Both the position numbers and the translations under genes were made by a program. Under the pieces are notes generated by a model. That model was not told where the DNA came from and ran no database searches. It was given only the letters and a program-made list of their open reading frames with translations. Below, piece after piece: positions 1 to 9,891 of a stretch of DNA of 64,000 nt. How positions within the stretch are numbered: position 1 is the stretch's first letter; each line of letters begins with the position of its first letter. Location: positions 1,860,001 through 1,924,000 of the forward strand of contig OY969783.1 of the NCBI GenBank assembly GCA_963702995.1, in the 5' to 3' direction. The stretch is from MFD04580-c1 sp963702995. GTDB lineage: Bacteria; Planctomycetota; Phycisphaerae; Tepidisphaerales; Tepidisphaeraceae.

Positions 1-1
1 C

Positions 2-367
2 GCCCTCAACGTTGCCCGCGAGATGCGGCGAGCGTCGAGCCGCGCCGTTTCCTGGGTGGATACCGGCGACGTCGAAGCGGCCGCTGGGGGGGCGGCCGGT
101 CGGCAGGCTGGCGGGCAGGCGGGCACCGCGTCGGGCGGCGGCCCTGTGTCGGAGGCGATCATCGCCGAGCAACGTGAGGATGTTCGCCAAAGCCTCGCCG
201 GCTTGCCCGATCGCCAGCGGGAGGCGCTGGTCCTGCGGTTTTTTGAGGAATTGAGCGTCGAGCAGACGGCGGCCGCCATGGGATGCGCCGCCGGGACCGT
301 CAAGGCGACGGTCCATCAGGCGCTGCGATCCATTCGCAAGCGCCTAAAGTTGACGCCAGATGTTTAA
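2..367 (+). CDS. ECF-type RNA polymerase sigma factor, C-terminal part
   Basis: The frame is open from the first complete codon, so the gene begins upstream of the window and about 121 codons remain. The first visible residues (ALNVAREMRR) resemble the end of sigma region 2. A Gly/Ala-rich linker follows, then a clear region 4 helix-turn-helix: LPDRQREALVLRFFEELS, then EQTAAAMGCAAGTVKATVHQ and ALRSIRKRL. This is the domain that contacts the -35 element. ECF sigma factors direct RNA polymerase to small stress or envelope regulons. The next gene, 44 bases downstream, encodes a single-pass membrane protein, the usual position for an anti-sigma factor. The family call is firm; the regulon is unknown. 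Confidence 0.9.
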   Translation, partial: ALNVAREMRRASSRAVSWVDTGDVEAAAGGAAGRQAGGQAGTASGGGPVSEAIIAEQREDVRQSLAGLPDRQREALVLRFFEELSVEQTAAAMGCAAGTVKATVHQALRSIRKRLKLTPDV

Positions 368-411
368 CGTGCGATGGATTCTCTCTCCGGTTGCCGTGCG
401 GCGGCCCAAAG

Positions 412-1014
412 ATGAACATGACTCCCCTTCGTCGTCAGCTCAACCTCGCTCGGACCGCTCACCTTCAGGACCGATACCCCGGCGACCTGGCGGCCGAACT
501 CGGCGCCCTGCGTCGCGCTCAGGTAGAGGCGCGCCGGTCGCGATGGGCGCTTTCCTTGACGTTCGGCGCGGGGGCGATCGCGGCCGCGGTTGCGACGCTG
601 TTGGTCGTGGCGCGCTCGACCGGCCCTATGCCGGTGGGCAGCCCCGGCTTGGCTAACCCGGGCGCATCGACCGGCGGCGTTGCGATGGCGACGCCGGGCG
701 CGCATTCCCCTTCGGGCGCGGCGCCAAAACGACAGTCGGCGGCCGCCAAAGGATTGGACGATGCCTTCACGCCGCCGCCGGTCTTGCGTTTCACGCCGGC
801 GGTTCTGAGTTTCACGCTGGCGATCCCGGAGATGTCCAAGCTTCCAGAGATGCCGTCGCTCCCGTCGATGCCAACGGCCCCGCCGGAGATGCACGGCCTT
901 CCCTCGCTTTCGGAGATGCCGTCCGTTCCCTGGTCGCTGTTTGATGATGCCCCCGCCGGCACCGCTCCGCACCCGACGACGCGGAATATCGGCGACCCCA
1001 AGGAGTCCGCATGA
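412..1014 (+). CDS. Single-pass membrane protein following the sigma factor (anti-sigma candidate)
   Basis: I chose ATG 412 because the longer frame from 283 would overlap the end of the sigma factor. The product is 200 residues. It has a basic, helical N-terminal part (about 1-42), one membrane segment (WALSLTFGAGAIAAAVATLL, about 43-65) and an outer segment rich in Ala, Gly, Pro and Ser. The tail repeats short Pro-Glu-Met/Pro-Ser-Met units (LPEMPSLPSMPTAPPEM). I see no zinc-binding anti-sigma HxxxCxxC motif. Position after an ECF sigma gene and the topology suggest a sigma-regulatory membrane protein, but this is inference only. Its stop overlaps the next start (ATGA), so the two are probably co-translated. 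Confidence 0.6.
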   Translation: MNMTPLRRQLNLARTAHLQDRYPGDLAAELGALRRAQVEARRSRWALSLTFGAGAIAAAVATLLVVARSTGPMPVGSPGLANPGASTGGVAMATPGAHSPSGAAPKRQSAAAKGLDDAFTPPPVLRFTPAVLSFTLAIPEMSKLPEMPSLPSMPTAPPEMHGLPSLSEMPSVPWSLFDDAPAGTAPHPTTRNIGDPKESA

Positions 1015-1490
1015 TCGTCAAGCGTTCGCTATTGATCGCACCAACCCTCTGGGTCGCGGCCGCCGGCATCGCCCGTGCGTCGTCCGCCTCTGACGGCCCT
1101 GCTTCCGCTTCGGCCCAGGCGGCGAAGATCCAGTACCTGGACATGATGCAGCGTTATCTGACGCTGATGCAATCGGTCACCAAGCTGGCCGAGGACCCGA
1201 CGGCGGCCGCCCTTGCGGCGACGTTCGCGTCGAAGGAATTGATCGTCGGCGAAGGGGGCGAGGCGAAGGCGATCGAGTTCTACGAGAAGATCCTTCCGGA
1301 GGCGAAGAACGAAGCCGTCCAGCGGGCGATCCGGATGATGCTGGCCGATCTGTACGCCAGGACGGGCCAAAAGACCAAGGCGATGGAGCAATTTCGCATC
1401 CTGATCGTCACTGCTCCCCCGAGCCCGATCGCGGCGACGTCCGCGAGTGACGCGGCTTCCGCTCCCGGGCCGCAGCCCGCCCGGCCGTAA
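1011..1490 (+). CDS. Secreted helical (TPR-like) hypothetical protein
   Basis: This gene starts inside the stop of the preceding one (ATGA) and completes a three-gene sigma operon. The 159-residue product begins with a signal-peptide-like stretch (MIVKRSLLIAPTLWVAAAGIARAS), so it should be exported. The middle (about 85-135) reads EGGEAKAIEFYEKILPEA, then RAIRMMLADLYARTGQKTKA and MEQFRILIV, which has the spacing of a tetratricopeptide pair. The tail is Ala/Pro-rich and disordered. I recognise no specific family. A scaffold or sensor role with its membrane partner is possible. Confidence 0.55.
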   Translation: MIVKRSLLIAPTLWVAAAGIARASSASDGPASASAQAAKIQYLDMMQRYLTLMQSVTKLAEDPTAAALAATFASKELIVGEGGEAKAIEFYEKILPEAKNEAVQRAIRMMLADLYARTGQKTKAMEQFRILIVTAPPSPIAATSASDAASAPGPQPARP

Positions 1491-1799
1491 CGGCCGTATT
1501 GCGGCCCGTTGCCGCTGCGGGTCGAAAGCAATGCGGGTTCGGACGGATTCGATCGCCCGCCCAACGGCCACGCGTCGCCAGACGCCAAACAAAAAACCCC
1601 CGTCTGGTAACGGGGGTTGTTCTTGGGCGGCGTTGGGCGGAATACGAACGTTCTGAAGAGTTCGCGGTCCGGCCCCGAGCGGTCACGCGTCCGCCCCGCC
1701 GCCGTCCCCACCCTTTTCGCACTCCGGAAGACACACCGCGTGATCCGCAATCGTCCCGGCAACGGGACGGCGGTGGGCGGACCGGAGGCGCCGCGTGGG
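1491..1799. other. Intergenic region between convergent genes
   Basis: This stretch separates the sigma operon (+) from the last gene of the Tad locus (-). Apart from the terminator hairpin at 1595-1618 I see no gene or recognisable site. The open frames across it on both strands are Arg/Ala/Pro-rich and look like GC-driven artefacts. Confidence 0.6.
1595..1618 (-). terminator. Rho-independent terminator, convergent genes
   Basis: A perfect 8-bp stem (AACCCCCG / CGGGGGTT) encloses an 8-base loop. Read on the minus strand it is followed by a T-rich run (GGGGGTTTTTTGTTT), so it should end transcription of the Tad locus. On the plus strand the following run (GTTCTT) is weaker, but the hairpin may still act on the sigma operon. 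Confidence 0.75.
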
Positions 1800-2378
1800 T
1801 TACTTGCCGGCTGACGCCCCGCCCGACGAACCGGACGGTTCGGGGTTGGTGCCGCTGGCCGTGCCGGCATCCAGCATGTGCATCATCCGCATCGACGGGG
1901 CGGCCGGGAAACTGTCGGCCGGGTTCGCGCCCGCCTGCACCGTGAGCTGATCGCCCTGCACGCCGCGGGCCTTGAGGTACGCGCGGACCGATTCCCGCCG
2001 CGCATCGGCCTGGTCGTCGGCCGGCAGGTCCAGGTAGACCACCAGCGGCAGCGACGCCTCTTCGTCCTTGAGCATCAGGTCGAGCTTGCCGCGCCCGAGC
2101 GAATTGAGCGCCGTCTGATCGAAGTGGTGCGGGCGCAGAGTACCGTCCTTACGGGCGGCGATCGCTGACTGGACTTCGGTCATCCGGTCGATCTGCCGCG
2201 CCTCCTCCTCGGGGCGGAACAGCTCCTTCGACTCGTCGTCATTAGCGCCGTGCTGGCACCCCGCGGCGGCCGTCAGCGCCAGGAGGGCGGCAACCGCCGC
2301 GGCGGCCGAGCGTGCGATGCGCGCCAGCGGCCGCGAGGGAGCAATCCGGCTGGGCAGATGAGCGTGTTGATTGTGCAT
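1800..2378 (-). CDS. Lipoprotein at the end of the Tad locus (CpaD-like candidate)
   Basis: The 192-residue product has a basic start, a hydrophobic stretch (AAAAVAALLALTAAAGC) and a lipobox-like AAGC near residue 41, so it is probably a lipoprotein. The region around 100-150 (LPLVVYLDLPADDQADARRE, then VRAYLKARGVQGDQLTVQ) resembles the periplasmic domain of pilus lipoproteins, in which residues on a short helix define an alternative angle or position. It is the last gene of the minus-strand Tad cluster and is followed by a terminator. A CpaD/TadD-like assembly role is inferred from position and topology, with only weak sequence support. Confidence 0.55.
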   Translation of the reverse strand: MHNQHAHLPSRIAPSRPLARIARSAAAAVAALLALTAAAGCQHGANDDESKELFRPEEEARQIDRMTEVQSAIAARKDGTLRPHHFDQTALNSLGRGKLDLMLKDEEASLPLVVYLDLPADDQADARRESVRAYLKARGVQGDQLTVQAGANPADSFPAAPSMRMMHMLDAGTASGTNPEPSGSSGGASAGK

Positions 2379-2454
2379 GTCAGTAAGCCTTTCGGACTCG
2401 ATATTCCCCGGCCAACCGCGCCGGGCCGGCGTTCTTATGTCGGTTTCGGTCGAT

Positions 2455-3372
2455 TCAGTTGAATAACGCGCTGTGCATCAGGTCCAGGACAGTCGGGCCG
2501 CAGAGCACAATGAACGTGGAAGGGAAGATGAACAGCACCAGCGGGAAGCTGATCTTGACAGACGCCTTGGCCGCCATTTCCTCCGCCGCGTGCTGGCGAT
2601 TGAGCCGGAGCGTCTCGGCGTGGATCCGCAGGGCCATGGCGACGCTGGTCCCGAATCGCTCCGCCTGGATCAGCATCGACGCCAGGGACTGAAGCGGCGC
2701 GTTGCCAGTCCGGTTGCCCAGATTGCGAAGGGCTTCCGAACGACTCAGCCCGACGCGGGTCTCCATGTGCGTGATGCCGAACTCCCGCGCCATCGCGGGG
2801 TGGGCGAGGCCCAGTTCCTGCCCGACCCGCTGCATCGCGGCGTCCACCGTCAGCCCCGCTTCAACGCAGACCACCATCAGGTCCAGCGCGTCCGCCAGGC
2901 CGTAGGTCAGTTCCTTCTGGTTCGACTTGATGCGGGCCTTGAGCCACAACTGCGGGCCCATGTAGCCGATGATCCCGCCGAACGCGAAGCAGAGAAAGAG
3001 CTTGTCGGCCGCCATGCCGACCAGGTACCCGCCGGCGACGCCGACGACCAGGAAGATCACCTTTGCGCCGACCACCACCTTCAGCGCCGACGACTGGTAG
3101 AGCCCAGCCATCCCCAGGCTGCGGCGCAACCCCGACTCGCCTTCGCGCGTCTTGGGCATGAACGGCTGGGCGGCCGCCTGCCCCAACTGCGACAACATCT
3201 GTTTGAAGGACCGCTTGACCGGCGCCTTGGTCGTATCGTGCGCCGAGCGACCGGTGAGGCGGCCGCGTAGCCTGCTGTCGTCCCCCTTCCCCTGCATCAT
3301 CTTGGTCAGGTAGAAGGCGGCCAGCGAGACGGCTCCGACGGCACAGAGGATGAGTAGAAGTTCGTCGTCCAT
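2455..3372 (-). CDS. tadC: Tad pilus inner-membrane platform protein TadC
   Basis: The product is 305 residues from the ATG at 3372; the upstream extension in frame is low-complexity and overlaps the spacer. It belongs to the type II secretion F (GspF/TadC) family. Membrane segments lie near the N-terminus (LLLILCAVGAVSLAAFYL), in the middle (VIFLVVGVAGGYLVGM, FGGIIGYMGPQLWL) and at the C-terminus (PLVLFIFPSTFIVLCG). The cytoplasmic domain holds the conserved ALDLMVVCVEAGLTVDAAMQ helix pair and RFGTSVAMALR. With TadB it forms the membrane platform driven by the TadA ATPase. It lies 82 bases downstream of tadB. No frameshift was seen. Confidence 0.92.
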   Translation of the reverse strand: MDDELLLILCAVGAVSLAAFYLTKMMQGKGDDSRLRGRLTGRSAHDTTKAPVKRSFKQMLSQLGQAAAQPFMPKTREGESGLRRSLGMAGLYQSSALKVVVGAKVIFLVVGVAGGYLVGMAADKLFLCFAFGGIIGYMGPQLWLKARIKSNQKELTYGLADALDLMVVCVEAGLTVDAAMQRVGQELGLAHPAMAREFGITHMETRVGLSRSEALRNLGNRTGNAPLQSLASMLIQAERFGTSVAMALRIHAETLRLNRQHAAEEMAAKASVKISFPLVLFIFPSTFIVLCGPTVLDLMHSALFN

Positions 3373-3454
3373 TGGAGTCGCGTTCGTTTGCGGTTGGTCA
3401 CCCTGTTCTTCGAAGCCCTCATGGCGTTCCCGCCGCACCGGCGGTGCACTCGCA

Positions 3455-4415
3455 CTAGACCTTGATCGTCGTAATCTTCTTGATGGTGAAGAGCCCCAGC
3501 ATCTGGAGCCCCAGGGCCGTGCCCAGGAAATAGAGCCCGGTGCCGTGGAGCAGCTTGCCGCTGTACTCGGGGTTCTGGATATAGCACAGGAAGAACATGA
3601 GCCCGGGGAAGGCGACCAGGATATAGCCGGTGAATCGGCCTTCGGCCGTCTTGGCTTTCACTTGCTGGGCCAACCGGACGCGCCCGCGGATCATCCCGCT
3701 GATGTTCTTGAGCACCTCGGAAAGGTCGCCGCCGGTCTGCCGGCTGATCAGCAGCGCGGTGACGAAGAAGGCGAAGTCATTGGATTCGACGCGAAGCGCT
3801 GTCTCTTTCAGAGCGTCTTCCAGCGCCTGGCCGAGGCTGTGCTGGTCATAGCAGCGGCGGATCTCTTCGCATAGCGGCTTGGGAAGCTCTTCGGCCATCA
3901 TCTGCAAGCCCGTGCTGAAGCTGTGGCCGGCTTTGAGGACGCGGGAGAGGAAGTCCAGCGCTTCGGGGAGCTGTTCCGAGATCGCGCTGCCGTTTGTTCC
4001 GCTTGGCGCTCAGGAAGAAGAACGGCAGGTAGAGCCCGACGGCCGCCGCCGGGACGCCCCCCATCAAGGTCGTGCTCAGGAGCACGCCGACCGCCCCCGC
4101 GAACAGCCCCAGCCCGATCGCCAGGCCGAGGAACTGGGTCAGCGAGACGTTGGGGTACGCCTGAAGCAATTGGCGGTGAATCGACTGGATGAATGCGCGG
4201 TGCGCCAGGAACGGCGGGACGCCCTGCACCTCGACGGTCCGGCGGATTGACCGGGCGATCGGGTCGCTGGAGATGTCCACCCGGCCTTCGGTGCTCAGCC
4301 GCTCGACGAGCTTGCGCCGCTGGCGCTTCTCGCCGCTGGGCAGCATCCGGATCACGGCCCAGATGAGGCACCCGACGGCCAGTGCGACGACGATCGGTAA
4401 GATAAGTTCGTCCAT
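3455..4415 (-). CDS. tadB: Tad pilus inner-membrane platform protein TadB (one frameshift)
   Basis: Start ATG 4415 is preceded by GGAGAGG. The N-terminal part (MDELILPIVVALAVGCLIWA, then LAIGLGLFAGAVGVLLSTTL) and the C-terminal part (LQMMAEELPKPLCEEIRRCY, then FAFFVTALLISRQTGGDLSE) are a standard TadB. They lie in different frames. One extra base near 3976-3977 (CTCGGAACAG where CTCGAACAG would keep the frame) breaks the gene between RQRDL and QLPEAL. Corrected length is about 319 residues. It is the GspF-domain partner of TadC in the pilus motor platform. The shift looks like a sequence error because both halves are well conserved. Confidence 0.88.
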
Positions 4416-4613
4416 GACGCTTACAACCTCTCCGCTGGCCATGGCGGCCAGGCCGCGCTCTCCCCGTCCCAATCATCGGCTCGCGGGGCGGGCCGATTGA
4501 CGGCTTGTGAATCCCCGCAACCGCCGGAGCCCACACGCCACGTCGCGGCCCCGACGAGGGACGAGCGGCCCGCGGACGACTAAATCGCCGTGCGAGGCCC
4601 GGCGCGTTTTCGG

Positions 4614-4723
4614 CCCCCTCTCCCGGTACTCCGGGGCAGGGCTGGGGTGGGGGCTCGTTCCGGCCTCGTCCCCGATACATGCCCCCACCCTGACCCTCCT
4701 CCGTGAATACACGGGAGAGGGGA
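4614..4723. repeat. Paired palindromic element (BIME-like), copy 1
   Basis: Two inward-facing G/C-rich units (CCTCTCCCGGTACTCCGGGG at the left, ACACGGGAGAGGGG at the right) with GGTGGGGGC/GCCCCCACC in between form a long inverted repeat between tadB and tadA. The same arrangement occurs at 18208-18330 and 41934-42080. No protein is encoded. Confidence 0.8.
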
Positions 4724-4765
4724 CCGGATGGTCTCTTTCGAATTCGCCTCGTCACGCATGGTCAG

Positions 4766-6237
4766 TTAGACATCGAGAATGCGCCGCTGGAACAGGTCCG
4801 ACGGCAGTCGGATCCCCCGGTTCTCGATCCGCTCGGCACATCGCGGGCGGATGCCCGTGCAGACGAACCGCCCGACCGCGTTGCCCGTCTTCGTCCACGC
4901 CGATCTGCTCGAAGCGTGAACAGGTCGTGCATCTGGATCTGGTCGCCTTCCATGCCGGTGATCTCGCTGACGCTGACGACTTTTCGCTTGCCGCCGGTCA
5001 GGCGCCGGCGCCTGCACGACGATCTGGATGGCGCTGGCGATCTGCGTGCCGCAGCGCCTCGCATCGGGATGTCGTAGCCGGCCATCGCGATCATCACTTC
5101 CAGGCGGGCCAGCGCGTCGCGGGTGTTGTTGGCGTGAACGGTGGTCATCGAGCCGTCGTGGCCGGTGTTCATCGCCTGGAGCATGTCCAGCGCTTCGCCG
5201 GCTCGGCACTCGCCGATGATGATCGCGATCGGGCCGCATACGCAGACAGTTCTTCACCAGGTCGCGCTGGGTGACCTCGCCCTTGCCCTCGATGTTGGGC
5301 GGGCGCGTCTCCAGGCGGACGACGTGCGGCTGCTGGAGCTGAAGTTCGGCGGCGTCTTCGATCGTGATCACACGCTCGTCGGCCGGGATGTAGCGCGAAA
5401 GGCAGTTCAGCAGCGTCGTCTTGCCCGAGCCGGTGCCGCCGCTGATCAGGATGTTGCACCGCGCCTGCACGGCCGCGGACGAGGAAGTCCATGACCGCCG
5501 GCGGGAACGCCCCGTGGCGGATCAGGTCTTCGAGCTGCATCGGCTTGGAGCCGAACCGGCGGATGCTCATCGCCGGGCCGTCCAGCGCCAGCGGCGGGAT
5601 GATGGCGTTCACGCGGCTGCCGTCGGCGAGGCGGGCGTCCACCATCGGGCTGGTTTCGTCGATGCGGCGGCCGACCAGGCCGACGATCCGGTCGATGATC
5701 TGCCGCAGGTGCGGGTTGTCGCGGAAACGGACGTCGCACAGCTCCAGGCGGCCGCGGCGTTCGACGTAGATGCGGTCGAACCGGTTGACCAGGATATCGC
5801 TGATCGACGGGTCCTTCAGCAGGGTCTCCAGCGGCCCCAGGCCGAAGGTCTCGTCCATGACGTCGTCCATCAGCCGTTCCTGGTCGGTGCTGTTGATCAG
5901 CCCTTTTTCGGACTGGCACAGCTCGCGGACCAGCAATGCGCACTTCGGCTCGGACGGTTTCGGGCGGGAGGGCTCGCAGGTTCTGCACGTCCAGCCGCTC
6001 GACGAGCTGCTGGTGGATGCGGACCTTTAGCTGGGTCATGTAGACCTGGCGCTCGGTCTGCGGGACGTTGGCCGGCATCGACATCGGCGGCGGCGTCGAG
6101 GAGGACGACGCGGGGCGCGGCGCCGGCGGCATGGGCAGGACGGACGGCGGGAGGCTGGGCCGCACCGGCGGCTCCGCCGACGGCGCGCCGTGGCTGTCGC
6201 TGTCCACCTTCGTGCCGCCTCGGGAGAACAAACCCAT
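4766..6237 (-). CDS. tadA: Tad pilus assembly ATPase TadA/CpaF (about seven frameshifts)
   Basis: Read across frames, this is a complete CpaF-type secretion ATPase of about 490 residues starting at ATG 6237. The N-terminus is Pro/Ser-rich (about 1-60), followed by the N-domain ([55 protein letters not shown]). The RecA-like core has Walker A ([14 protein letters not shown]), the Asp box ([13 protein letters not shown]), the Walker B region ([16 protein letters not shown]) and the His box ([20 protein letters not shown]). It hydrolyses ATP in the cytoplasm to drive Flp pilin polymerisation. The frame changes near 5942, 5480, 5228, 5055, 5013, 4912 and 4884, each by one base. Sequencing error is the simplest reading; decay is the alternative. 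Confidence 0.85.
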
Positions 6238-6284
6238 GATCGGTTCCTGTCTGCGGTAAGTCGTCCCTAAACGCCGGGGAAGGC

Positions 6285-7417
6285 TCATTTGTGCGGCAGG
6301 CGGCCGTTGAGGGCGCCGGCCAGGGCCGTCAGGCTGGTGCTGATCTCGGACCGTGGCGCCCGGAGCACCACCGGCTCGCCGAAGTTGATGGCGGCGATGG
6401 CGTTCTTGAAGTCGTTGGGCACCATCCAGGAGATCTTCAGGCCCAGGGCCCGCTCGACCTCTTCGGGCTCGATGTCGCACCCCTTCTTCACGTAGCGGTT
6501 GACGACGATCTGGATCTTGGTCGCCTCGATCGCCCATGCCGCCGCAGCGCGCCGACGAACCGCTCGGCGTTCTTGGCGCTGGGGACGTTGAGCTGCATGA
6601 CCATCAGGTTGACGTCGGCCGCCGCGATCGCCGCGGCGTAGATCGGGTCGATGCTCATCAGCGAGTCGATCACGACGTAGTCGAACAGGCGGCCCAGGAC
6701 GCTGCATGAGCCGGCTGACGCCGGCGCCGTTCACCCGCAGGGTGTCTTCGGGCAGGTCCGGGCGGGCCAGGATCGACAGGCCGCTGCTGGGGTGCATGGT
6801 CAGGGCGTTGTCCAGGAGGTGTCTTGTCCACCTTGTCGGCGGCCTCCATCACGTCGGCGATGGTGTAGCGGGGGCGAACGTCGAAGTAGCTGGCCACGCC
6901 GCCGCGGAGCAGGTCCATGTCGACCAGGACGGTCTTGCCGGTCTTGGCGAGCGACGCCGCGACGTTGCAGGCGACGGTGGTCGAGCCGCAGCCGCCGATC
7001 GTCGGGATCACGTGGATCACCTTCGCCTGCTTGCCCACGCCGCTCGACTGGGCGACGCGCTCGATAGCGGCCGTGAACTTCTCTTCGCTCATCGGCAGCG
7101 GGATGAACTCCCGGACGCCCAGGTGCATCGCCTCCATGAGGAGGTTCGGCATCCAGGACCTGGCTCATTAGGAAGAAGCTGACGCCAGGGTACTGCCGGG
7201 GCAGATGCCCGATCGCCTTCAGGTTCTGCTGCGCGTGAGGGTCGAGGTTGATGATCACGAGCTGCGGTGAATCGGACCGCCCCAGTAGGGACGGCAGGCC
7301 GTCGCCGGTGTTCATCTGGGCGACCACGGGGATCCCGAAGCGGCCGAGGAAGTTCGCCAGCTCCTGGCGATTGCCGGCGTCCGAATCAACGATCACAGAA
7401 TTGAGTTGAACGTACAT
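6285..7417 (-). CDS. cpaE: Pilus localisation protein CpaE/TadZ (about four frameshifts)
   Basis: Start ATG 7417 opens an N-terminal receiver-like domain (MYVQLNSVIVDSDAGNRQEL, then FLGRFGIPVV). It is followed by a MinD/ParA-type ATPase domain: VIPTIGGCGSTTVACNVAAS, KTVLVDMDLLRGGVASYFDV, then VVIDSLMSIDP and KIQIVVNRYVKKGCDI. The phosphate loop lacks the canonical lysine (GGCGSTT), as is common in CpaE/TadZ, which place the pilus machinery in the cell. The frame changes near 7155, 6820, 6707 and 6540 while the conserved protein continues, giving about 376 residues. The gene sits between the secretin and tadA, as in other Tad loci. Confidence 0.85.
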
Positions 7418-7558
7418 AATGTCGCGCTCCCGCTGGGCCTGTCCGCTCACGCACCCTGTCTTCCGGGCGATCCGGCTCCGCCGCCGCCGCACCGGGCCCG
7501 GCGACCTTCCCCGCCTCGCCGAGGCCCCGGCTTATCGTCGGCATGGAAATCTGAACGC

Positions 7559-9683
7559 TTAACCATCTGTGCCGAGTTGGCGGGCGGCGTCATTTCGAGG
7601 CTTCGTCGAGTGACGCCGTCCCTGAGGCCGGCCCGCCGCCGCCCGCTTCGCCCTGGCCAGCATCGCCGCGACCCGCTTCGGCGTGGCCTGGATCGCCATG
7701 ACCCGTGTCGTTATGGGCCGCTTCGCCGGCCCCCGCGCCCAATTCGCGCCGGACGTTGAGGTGCCCGATTCCGGGCGGCCCGCCGGCGACTCGGAAGTCG
7801 CCGCGTTCGGCGACAGGGGCTCGCCGGGGCGGGCTTGCGCCGGGCCGCCTGGCATCGGGCCGGCTGGCATAGGCCCGGCCGGCGCCGCCTCGACCGTGTC
7901 GAGCTTGGCCTCGAGGTTGTCATTTTTCGGCTCGCCGTTCCGCAGGCCGATCGTGGCGGGGGCGGACGCCCCGCCGACGGGCGTGAACCCGTACGGCCCG
8001 GCGAACCTCGCGGGGGCAGGCCGCGACGACGCGGCCGCCGAAGGGACGCGCGGGTCCGGCGCGGGGCCGCCCAGATCGGCGTTGATGAACAGGTCGTTCT
8101 CGGTCGGGTAACGCCAGTGCTCCCCCGGAAGCTCCGGGACCTGGCCGGGGTTCATCGGCTCGACCAGGTGCGGCGTCACCAGCACGAGCAGCTCCGTCTC
8201 GCTCCGCTGGTACTGCACCGATCGGAACAAGGCGCCCAGCCCGGGGATGTCCCCCAGGACCGGCGTCACCGCCCGCGTGGTGTTGATGCGGCTGTTGAGC
8301 AGCCCGCCCACCGCGAACGACTGCCCGTCGCGCAGCTCGACCACCGTCGAAAGGCTCCGCTTGGTCACGCTGGGGATGACGAAGCCGTTGAACGACACGC
8401 TTCGCGAAAAGTCCAGGTCGCTGACTTCGGGCGAGACCTTGAGGCGGATCTTGCCGTCCCCCATGACGATCGGGATGAACGTCAGGCGGACGCCGAACTG
8501 CTTGTATTCGACGGTGATCGCGGTCGCCCCGCTGCCGCCGGCCTGCGGGACGGGGATCGGGAATTCGCCGCCGGCGAGGAAGTTGGCCTCCTGGCCGCTG
8601 CTGGTCGTCAGGTTCGGCTCGGCGAGCACGCGGAGCAGGTTGTTCTGCCGCAACGCTTCCAGGAACGATTCAAATGCCGAGTTACCGACTTTCCCCGCCC
8701 CGAAAATCTGCACCGCGGAGCTGACCGCCTGCCCCGCCCCGCCGCCGCTGAGCTGGCCGATGCCGCTGCCGCCGGTGCCGTTGTTGAAGCCGAAGGTTGA
8801 TTTCCCGTCGGTGACGTCAACGTTGAACCCGAGGTTGATCGTCGCCGAGCGAGACACTTCGGCGAAACGCACCTTCAGGACCACCTGCTGCCCGCCGGCG
8901 ATCTCGAGAAAGTTCATCACCTTCCCGTAGGCGCCCAGGAGCTGCGTGACCTGTTCCGCGACGGTCAGGGTTGGGACGCGGCCGCGGACGATGATTGAAT
9001 CGTTGGCCGACGTGATTTCGATGGTCGCGTCGGGGAAGCCCTTCTTGATCTGTTCGCGGACGCCGGCGATGTCGAGCTCGACCGTGACATTGATCGTCTG
9101 CGCCCGGTCCTCGTCGTCCCACAGAATGATCTGCGTTTCGCCGGCCTTTTTGGCGGTCAGGAGGATCGCCGTCGGGTCGATCTCGTTGTCGCCGACGATC
9201 TCCGGGTCGGAGATGTTGATTCGCTTGTAGGGGGCGCGTCTTCAGCACGCTGCTGCGGCCCATGACGATATGCAGCTTGCCATCGGGGCCGACGTCGCCC
9301 ACGAGCTGCGCGGGCTCCATCGCCGGTTGGGTCGCGGCATGGCCCGTCACGTTGATCGTGACATTCGCCGGCTGGGTCGCCGCGGGGGGCGTGGCGACCG
9401 CCGCGACAGGGGCCGGCGTCGCGGGGCGGGCCGGCGCCGCCGCCGGGGCGCCCACACTCGCCGCGTTCACGGGGCGGGCCGGCGGCATCCCGGTCGGGTT
9501 GGGGCCGTTGACCGCGTAGGCGGGGAGGGCGAGGGAAATCGCCGCCGCCAGGGTGGCGGCCGCACCGGTGCGGCGGAAGGCCTTGTGGCCCGTGGCGCGG
9601 CGCCCCGTGGCCGTCGTTCGCGCCGTCGCGGTCGTTCGCGCCGTCACTGTGGCGATGCTGGCGTTGTTCTTCACGCGATCCAT
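7559..9683 (-). CDS. cpaC: Outer-membrane secretin CpaC/RcpA (one frameshift)
   Basis: ATG 9683 has AAAGGGA just upstream and is preferred over the ATG 15 bases earlier. The N-terminus is basic with a long hydrophobic signal (AAATLAAAISLALPAYA) and an Ala/Pro linker. The frame shifts near 9237; the next frame carries the periplasmic N-domain and the secretin domain: FLEIAGGQQVVLKVRFAEVS, NLLRVLAEPNLTTSSGQEAN, GVRLTFIPIVMGDGKIRLKV and the signature VLGDIPGLGALFRSVQYQRS followed by ELLVLVTPHLVEP. It forms the gated outer-membrane ring through which the Flp pilus passes. The C-terminal 150 or so residues are a low-complexity extension that I do not recognise. Confidence 0.9.
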
Positions 9684-9891
9684 GGTCGTCCCTTTCATCT
9701 GCTTCGATACAGCTTCTGATTCGTCGCCCTCGTCCCCATCTGGGCGTCAGCCATCCAACCCGCCTGCGCTGAGGGCCTGATTACAGGGCCAGAGCGTCAC
9801 GCCCGCGGGGCTTACTTCTCCGACGGTTCATCGAGCGGGTCGGCACGGATGCCGCTGGGCTGGACCGCGTCGCCGCTGTCCAACTCGGTCA

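Noticed and set aside
4766..6237. Treating tadA as a pseudogene
   Set aside because: All catalytic motifs remain and every break is a single base with immediate resumption in another frame. Error is the simpler explanation, although decay is noted as a finding.
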